Origin: Chara braunii
Taxonomy: Eukaryota > Streptophyta > Charophyceae > Charales > Characeae
DNA length: 22,663 nt
Assembly: GCA_003427395.1 (NCBI GenBank)
Contig: BFEA01000711.1
Coordinates: 255,134-277,796, forward strand
Direction: 5' to 3'
Below the pieces are notes generated by a model. That model was not told where the DNA came from. It ran no database searches and was given only the letters and a program-made list of their open reading frames with translations. The position numbers and the translations under genes were made by a program. Of the stretch, positions 17,235 through 22,663 are shown piece by piece. Numbering within the stretch: position 1 is the stretch's first letter; every line of letters begins with the position of its first letter.

Positions 17235-18562
17235 TGTGTCTCACACCATCGATTTGGAGCCCGGTCACTCTCCACCTTGTGGCCCTCCGTACGAACTCTC
17301 CGTTCCGGAAACCGAAGAAATGAAGCGGCAACTCAATGAACTCCTTGAAAAAGGATTCACTAAGCCAAGTTCATCCCCCTTCGGCACAAGTTGCCTTTTC
17401 GTCAAGAAAAGTGGAACATCGGAACTCCGGATGTGCACAGACCACCGCGCCTTGAATCGGATCACGATCAAGAACAAATACCCCCTACCTCGGATCTCCG
17501 AGCTTCTTGATTGCCTCCGTGCAGCCAAATATTTTACCAAAATTGACTTCCACAGTGGCTTCCACCAGATCCGCATCCGTGAGGAGGACACCCACAAGAC
17601 CTCATTCCGTTCTCGCTTTGGGCACTACGAGTTCCTTGTGATGCCCTTCAGACTCGCCAACGCCCCCGCCACATTCCAATCCACCATGAACCACATCTTC
17701 CGCGACCTCTTCGAAGTTTGTGTCGTCGTTTACCTCGATGATATCCTTGTCTATAGCCCCACCTTCGAGTCCCACCTTCAGCATCTCCACCAAGTCCTCT
17801 CTATCCTCAAAGAGCAAAAATTCTACGCCAAGCTCAGCAAATGCACCTTTGCCGCTTCAAGCGTTGAATACCTTGGCCACATCGTCCCCGCTGGGACCCC
17901 TCAAAGGTCACCGCCCTCATCGAGTATTCACCACCCAAGACCCTACTCCAACTTCGTTCATTTCTCGGCCTTGCCAACTACTACCGCCCTTTTATCCGCA
18001 ACTTCTCCGACATCTCGTACCCCCTCCTCGAACTCACCCTGAAGGACAAACCCTTCACTTGGAACGACCGCCGCCAAAACGCCTTCGATTTCCTCAAACA
18101 AACCATCATCACGGCCCCCATCCTCAAGATCGCCGACCTCTCTCGGCATTTCTACGTTACCACTGATGCATCTGAATTCGCCCTTGGAGCCGTCCTATCC
18201 CAACACTTCCCTCGCGACACCTCTAAAACCCCCTCCATCAAAGACTCCCCGCTCCCCCCGAGGCTCCACTCGACGAGTACCCGACTGCCTTCGCTAGCAA
18301 GAAGCTCCTTCTTGCGGAAATGAACTACCCCTCCAACGAGAAGGAACTCCTCGCTGTGATCCATGCCCTCAAAGTCTGGCGTCCGTACCTCGACGGACAA
18401 TACTTCACCATCCGCACAAACAACACCATCGTTTCCTCTATCCTCACCAAGATAGACATCACGCTACGCCAAGCCCGCTGGTTAGACTTTCTTGCCCAAT
18501 TCACATTCACCATTTGCCACACCCCCGACAAAAGCAACCGCGTTGCCGACGCCCTCTCCTGA
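17146..18562 (+). pseudogene. Reverse transcriptase-RNase H of plus element
   Basis: RT motifs are in order: LNELLEKGFTKPSSSPFG, LRMCTDHRALN, FTKIDFHSGFHQI, MPFRLANAPATFQ (R where G is usual) and YLDDILVY, with YLDD at 17731-17742. A TAG at 17200 interrupts the entry. Near 17895 the frame shifts; SFLGLANYYRPFIRNFSD and the RNase H start TTDASEFALGAVL follow in the second frame. Near 18245 it shifts again to AEMNYPSNEKELLAVIHALK and DKSNRVADALS, ending at TGA 18560, where the family usually has arginine. Three frames in 1.4 kb rule out a functional enzyme. Confidence 0.9.
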
Positions 18563-19495
18563 CGCCCCGACCACAAGCCCTTCAAGAAAATCTATGCCGT
18601 CATGAACTCATACCATCGCTCCACCACCGCTACACCCAAGGCTACCTCTCTTGCCCGGATTTCTCAACAATCTACAACAAACTTCGTGATCTCGACTCAG
18701 TCCCAAACTACTCCCTTCACGACCAACTTCTTTACATTGACACCAAAGGCACTTGCCGATATTGCATCCCAGACGCACGTGGCCTCCATACCCAGCTCTT
18801 GGCTGAGCGTCACGTGAGACACCTCGGGTTCCAAAAAACCTTTGACACCATCTCTCGTTACTTCTACCGGCCTTCCCTATTCACCGACGTCAAAGCCTTC
18901 ATTTGCTCATGCCCCACATGTCAAGCAGTCAACCCTTCAAACCGCGCCAAGCCCGACAAACTACAATCATTGTCGATCCCCACTAACTGGTGGCAGTCCA
19001 TCTCCATGGACTTTGCGGTTTCCCCAAGACCGACTGCGGACATGATTGCATCTATGTCATTGTTTGTTGCTTGACTAAATGCGCCCACTTCATCCCTTGC
19101 ACCACATCGCACAATGCCAAGGACGTCGCCACCACAGTCTACCCGAGAACATCATCAGCGACCGTGACCCTCGCTTCCTTTCACAATTCTGGAAACACCT
19201 CTTTAAAGCCTACAGAACCACGCTCAAGTATAGCACTGCATTCTACCCACAGACCGACGGACAAACCGAGAAGATGAACGATACTCTCCAAAGAATCCTG
19301 CGAAAGTATTGTCATGCACGTCAACACGATTGGGATCAGTTGCTCGTCGCCGCCGAGATCGCCTACAACAATGTTGTCTGTCCTTCCACTGGCATGTCTC
19401 CATTCTACCTTAACCTTGGCTATCATCCACGCTTGCCTCCGACTTCCTGCTCCCCTCGCAACTCAACCCCTCCACCCCTGCCCTTCTCTCAATGA
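18563..19495 (+). pseudogene. Integrase zinc finger and core of plus element
   Basis: The zinc-binding domain reads ERHVRHLGFQKT to CSCPTCQ (18805-18915). Its two histidines are too close, implying a small in-frame deletion. The core begins ISMDFAV (first D, 19009-19011), shifts frame to PKTDCGHDCIYVIVCCLTK, then after a deletion near 19140 continues ENIISDRDPRF (second D, 19160) and QTDGQTEKMNDTL (E, 19268). The second D and E are separated by 35 residues, the canonical D-X35-E spacing. Strand transfer of the element DNA would be its job. At least three frame changes inactivate it. Confidence 0.85.
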
Positions 19496-20060
19496 ATGGG
19501 TAGCAACAATGTACAGCCTCCTCAGAGAAGCTATCGAAGCCCTTGAACGGACACAAGAACAACAAGCCAACAAGACCAACAAACACAGACGAGACGTAAC
19601 ATTCAAAGTAGGGGACAAAGTCGGGCTCTCCGCCAAACGCTTTGAAACCGAACACGGCTTGTCCAAAAAACTCTCGAACAAGTGGCGCGGACCCTTCCCC
19701 ATCATTGAACAAACCTCTCACGTCAAGTACAAGCTCCAACTCCCTCTTGACACGAGTTGTGTCCACCCTGTCTTCCACGTAGAATACCTAAAAGAATACC
19801 ATGAATCCCCACCCCAATTCGCTGACCGCCCATATCCTAGACCTCCACCAATCATGTTACCCACATGCCCTGAATTCGTCGTCGAAGCCATCATAGGACG
19901 AAGAACTACTCTAGTATCAGACCATCGGGAACCAATCACAAAATACAAAGTTAAATGGACTGGATACCCTGACGAAGTACCCACATGGGAACCTCTTCCT
20001 GACCTTAAGAATGCTACGAAACTTGTTCGCGCCTATGATCGTGTTCACCCTATATCCTAG
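19496..20060 (+). pseudogene. Integrase C-terminus with chromodomain, plus element
   Basis: The open frame (19314-20060) carries family-like sequence from about 19490: a helical linker, then VGDKVGLSAKRF and LSNKWRGPFPIIEQ (GPY/F module), then HPVFHVEYLKEY. A canonical chromodomain closes the protein: EFVVEAIIGRR at about 19873, ITKYKVKWTGYPDEVPTWEP (aromatic residues of the methyl-lysine cage region), and LVRAYD near the end. Chromodomains direct chromovirus integration to marked chromatin. The stop TAG at 20058-20060 looks natural because family-like sequence reaches it. Confidence 0.9.
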
Positions 20061-21020
20061 ATACATAATATACCTTAAACCCTAAACCCTTGCATAAACC
20101 CCGGCTTGACCCCGCCAAAACCCCGCATTCCTGCTCTACACACACCCCTGTACCCAGCGAAGCCCTTGCCTCTTGAACCCCCCCCTGTCTGATCCGCTTT
20201 TGCCTCCGCCTTGCCCCGTTCTCCCATCCGTCCTCTGCCACGCCCTTGTCTCTCTTGTCCAAGTTCTCTATGTGGCCCCTGCGCATCGCCAGCGATAATG
20301 GATCTAGTGGCAAGTGCACGAGGACGATGGCATGCTGCAGCTCAGTATGAGGAGATAAGACAGCTGGTTGGCCACCATGCTGTTCCCTTTGGCCGGCACC
20401 TTGGACTCGCAGACTTCTGGAGCAGCACCTCTGATATGGACATCAAGATCAGTCTGCGATCCACTATCCGGATCAGACCTCATCATCAGATCGTGTACTG
20501 GACGCAACCTGCTACTGTGACAATCAAGTTGAAGTTCTCGCCGTCTACATCACGGAACTGCTGAAGACTGTTTCCTCATCACCACTTCTGTGACACCCTC
20601 CAAGACCTTCTCAAGACATTTCTTCGCTTTTGACACTTTGTTACAGACCTGAGACGTTGTTTTCCCAGACCCCTCGGACACCCCAGTACTTGAGCATTGA
20701 ACAAACAATTTTATTTTTATTTTTATTTCTTTCTTGAACCTGACAACCTACAACCTTGTAGAACACCAATAGGACCTCCCTGTTACCTGTAGAACCTCAG
20801 TAAGATTACCCTGTTACTTGAGCATTGATTTCCTCATCCCTGTAGAACCTCAATAGGATTACCCTGTTACTTGAACATTGACTCCCTCATCCCTGTAGAA
20901 CCCCCATAGGATTACCCTGCTACTTGCATTACTCCCCCTTTCCTTTTCTGACCAGTGATCGGCCCCGTACCGTCCTTCACAGTTGTTCATTGGGTCTTTG
21001 GCAGCCAGGACGTTGCCTTC
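20061..21020 (+). other. 3' untranslated stretch of plus element
   Basis: This is about 0.96 kb between pol and the polypurine tract. It has two telomere-like CCTAAA words at 20076-20090, a T-rich ATTTTT run (20708-20730) and the 53-bp tandem repeats. No coding domain is seen; the open frame 20211-20564 has no recognisable features. Confidence 0.6.
20757..20930 (+). repeat. 53-bp tandem repeat, about 3 units plus a partial
   Basis: TGTAGAAC(C/A) starts occur at 20757, 20788, 20841 and 20894. The last three are exactly 53 bases apart. Each unit contains ATTACCCTGTTACTTG followed by CATTGA and a T/C-rich tail. The first unit is a 31-base partial. Confidence 0.85.
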
Positions 21021-21036
21021 CAGAGGGAGGGGATAG
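21021..21036 (+). other. Polypurine tract of plus element
   Basis: CAGAGGGAGGGGATAG sits directly before the TG that opens the 3' LTR. This is the expected primer for plus-strand DNA synthesis. Confidence 0.8.
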
Positions 21037-21551
21037 TGTTACGGACCCAGCCAGGGCTCGATCCCTGGTCCGCGGGTTACCACCCGCCAGGTTGCTATTC
21101 TATTTTTCGGAGTCTCTGATCCCCAGTTCCTGACTGTTGGCGCCCTCTGCAGTTGGCGCCCGTTCTCAAATCCCGCCTCTGCCACTTTCGGATTTCGTAC
21201 TTGACGCCATCCCGCATTCTGGCGCCAAGGCTCAGACCTTCCACTTTCAGTTCAGCCCCGAGGCAAATTGCATTTTTGCCCTCGGACTCAACTTGAGTCT
21301 GGTACTTAAGACCGGACTCAAGTTGAGTTCGGGGACTCAGTTTTCAGCCTCAGTGCTTGTGCTCCAGTGTGACTTGCTGCGGCATTGTGTACGGAACCAA
21401 GCTTGCGACTTTGCGACTTTGTCACTTTGTGTTCGTGTCCGTCGACTCGGCGTCGAGCCGTGTCGAGTCCGTGTCGAGTTGAGTGAGTGTGTGTTCTCAC
21501 TCCCCCTCTCTCTCTTCCCCGACCTCACTGCTCTGCCTCAGCCCCGTCACA
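21037..21551 (+). repeat. 3' LTR of plus element
   Basis: The LTR starts TGTTACGG after the polypurine tract and ends GTCACA, with short inverted ends TGT...ACA, 515 bp in all. Bases 21251-21551 match 188-485. The first 214 bases have no partner in the window. No clear TATA box was found. Confidence 0.85.
21042..21087 (+). repeat. Double hairpin, T-arm-like, at LTR start
   Basis: The perfect 6-bp stem CCAGGG/CCCTGG (21051-21068) has loop CTCGAT and is extended by CGGA/TCCG. A second perfect hairpin follows at 21072-21087 (GCGGGT/ACCCGC). GGGCTCGATCCC resembles a tRNA T-arm and differs by one base from the Pol III B box. Confidence 0.6.
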
Positions 21552-22663
21552 AAAAGGGTCCCGCTTAGCATTGTCGAAAGGGTGAGGGCACTGAGAGGTC
21601 AAAGAAAGGGAAAGTGGGGGGGGGGGTGGCGGACCTGGCGGTGAAGGGGCGAATTCCCCCCTTGTCTGGTGTCTAGTAACACATGGGTAACGCTGACCCT
21701 GTCTTTCGGTGTCCTTCTTTGGATGTACAAACATGCTTGCCGGTGATAAGCAACCGGACTGCGGCCCCCCAGAACAGGAGTTTTTTGTTTTTTTTTGGTA
21801 TAAAGAAGGGGCAAATACTTGAATCGCAGTAAGCTGTTCCGTGGACCGCAAGACATTTGATCGGCTTACTTCTTTTTTGGGGTTGGGAAGGAAGGTGTTT
21901 GTGTCTTGGTGGTGGTGGGGAAGAGGATATTCTGGATTGGGAGGCTTGGGGTGTGTTAATTGGAAATCCTTCAATTATACTTTCACTGGACACTGAACAG
22001 CTATTCTTTTTTTTTCGTTGTTTCAATTTGTATTTTGCAGATCATTCGGGCATTACTCGCAGAGGGATGTACTTCCACTAGAAACTACGGTATGCTTTTT
22101 TGGTAGTTGTTTGGGTTCTAGCTTTTCTTTGTTCTCTTCGTTTCCCCCCCCCCCCATCTTTTTGTAATTGTGAGGGGTCAGCCCATGGCAGTGTTCTGTC
22201 CATCCTCTCTATTTTTTTGGACCAATTTTTCGATCTATGTGTCTCATCCTTGCGCAGGGGCCTTGCCAATGTTCTCTGTATCGTTCCAGTTTTATGTTTT
22301 AACGAATGTCCTCGAGGACAGTGTTGTGTCGATCTGATTCTGTCTGGATTCAAAAATTTCGAACTCATAATCTGTTATTAAGTTGACATCAACAGTAAAA
22401 GTGTGTGTACCATTCAGCCACATGGCCTTGGGTACCCGTTTCCTCCTCTTTTCAGTTGACATCAACTGTAGAAGTAGGGGGGGAGGGCAGAAGGGGTATA
22501 AATTCCGTATAATGCATGGGGTTTAAGCTGCAAGGAACATGAATGTGGACGAAGCACAGAAATCCAAATTGCAAATCACGCTGAAGTCCAAGTAGTCAAA
22601 GCAAGAGCAGATAGCACATTGGAACCCAGACAACCATCCATTGAGAACGATACAGCAGAATCG
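21552..22663. other. Right flank, nothing recognised
   Basis: This is non-repetitive sequence outside the LTR. It has a G run (21617-21627), a C run (22144-22154), a palindrome TGTCCTCGAGGACA (22307-22320) and two copies of a GTTGACATCAAC palindrome (22382-22393 and 22453-22468) 73 bases apart. A TTTTGCAG (22033-22040) resembles a 3' splice site, but no exon could be supported. Open frames show no domain. Confidence 0.5.

Larger units (their letters stand above)
188..21551 (+). mobile_element. Degenerate Ty3/gypsy chromovirus (plus-strand host element)
   Basis: The element is bounded by a truncated 5' LTR (188-485) and a full 3' LTR (21037-21551). It has a tRNA-Met type primer site at 487-498 and a polypurine tract at 21021-21036. 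The order gag (12234 onward and 14976-16335), protease, RT, RNase H, integrase and C-terminal chromodomain is that of a chromovirus. The span is inflated by the nested minus element (1866-10609) and by a roughly 2.4-kb non-coding block inside gag. Without these the element would be about 10 kb. Multiple stops and frameshifts make it non-autonomous now. No target-site duplication can be tested because the 5' end is lost. Confidence 0.8.

Noticed and set aside
20076-20090. Telomere-like CCCTAAA repeats
   Set aside because: Only about two units are present, in the element's 3' untranslated stretch; chance is sufficient.
20757-20930. Possible CRISPR array
   Set aside because: The units are directly adjacent 53-bp tandem repeats without unique spacers, inside a eukaryotic retrotransposon.
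22033-22089. Short exon between TTTTGCAG and a GTATGC
   Set aside because: Splice-like words alone in T-rich DNA are weak, and the 49-base interval has no recognisable coding content.
11002-22663. Possible relatedness of 11002-11130 and 22530-22663 (both GCAAGGAA..., then ATTGCA...AATCAC)
   Set aside because: By-eye similarity is weak and needs many gaps. A proper alignment would be required before calling a repeat.

Overview
The window looks like repeat-rich nuclear DNA from a plant-lineage eukaryote. I found no intact host gene. Most of it is two decayed Ty3/gypsy LTR retrotransposons, one nested inside the other in the opposite orientation. Both primer-binding sites match the 3' end of plant initiator tRNA-Met apart from one shared base. 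The polyproteins resemble ones I associate from memory with charophyte algae such as Chara; this was not checked by any search.

Layout. At 1-187 is a flank carrying a complete type III hammerhead ribozyme fold (32-113), butted against a 5'-truncated LTR (188-485). A primer-binding site (487-498) and a C-rich leader follow, with a perfect splice-donor sequence at 750-757. The leader then turns AT-rich and is interrupted at 1866-10609 by a complete minus-strand gypsy element: 5' LTR 9778-10609, PBS 9765-9776, gag 8408-6334, protease/RT/RNase H 6260-4295, integrase 4294-2725, 3' LTR 2699-1866. The host element resumes at 10610 with more AT-rich leader, a splice-acceptor-like site at 12212 and a gag start at 12234. 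Gag is then interrupted by about 2.4 kb (about 12560-14970) of hairpin-dense non-coding DNA. That block holds the 3' half of a U6 snRNA (13359-13418) directly behind a 16-bp helix, and a tRNA-like fossil on the minus strand. Gag resumes near 14976. Protease (16338), RT (17236), RNase H, integrase and a chromodomain (to 20060) follow in shifting frames. A 3' untranslated stretch with 53-bp tandem repeats, a polypurine tract (21021-21036) and the 3' LTR (21037-21551) close the element. The last 1.1 kb is unrecognised flank.

How it fits together. Each element has the standard order LTR, tRNA-Met primer site, gag, PR, RT, RNase H, IN, LTR. Both are dead: frameshifts, in-frame stops and small deletions break every polyprotein, although several catalytic motifs survive (YLDD in both RTs, DSGAT in the minus protease, D-X35-E in the plus integrase). 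By eye each LTR pair is about 93-95% identical, so neither insertion is recent. The points most worth following are the hammerhead ribozyme beside the LTR, the U6 3' half fused to a new 5' hairpin, the chain of perfect short hairpins around it, the probable leader intron of the plus element, and the TTGACC array in the leader of the minus element.
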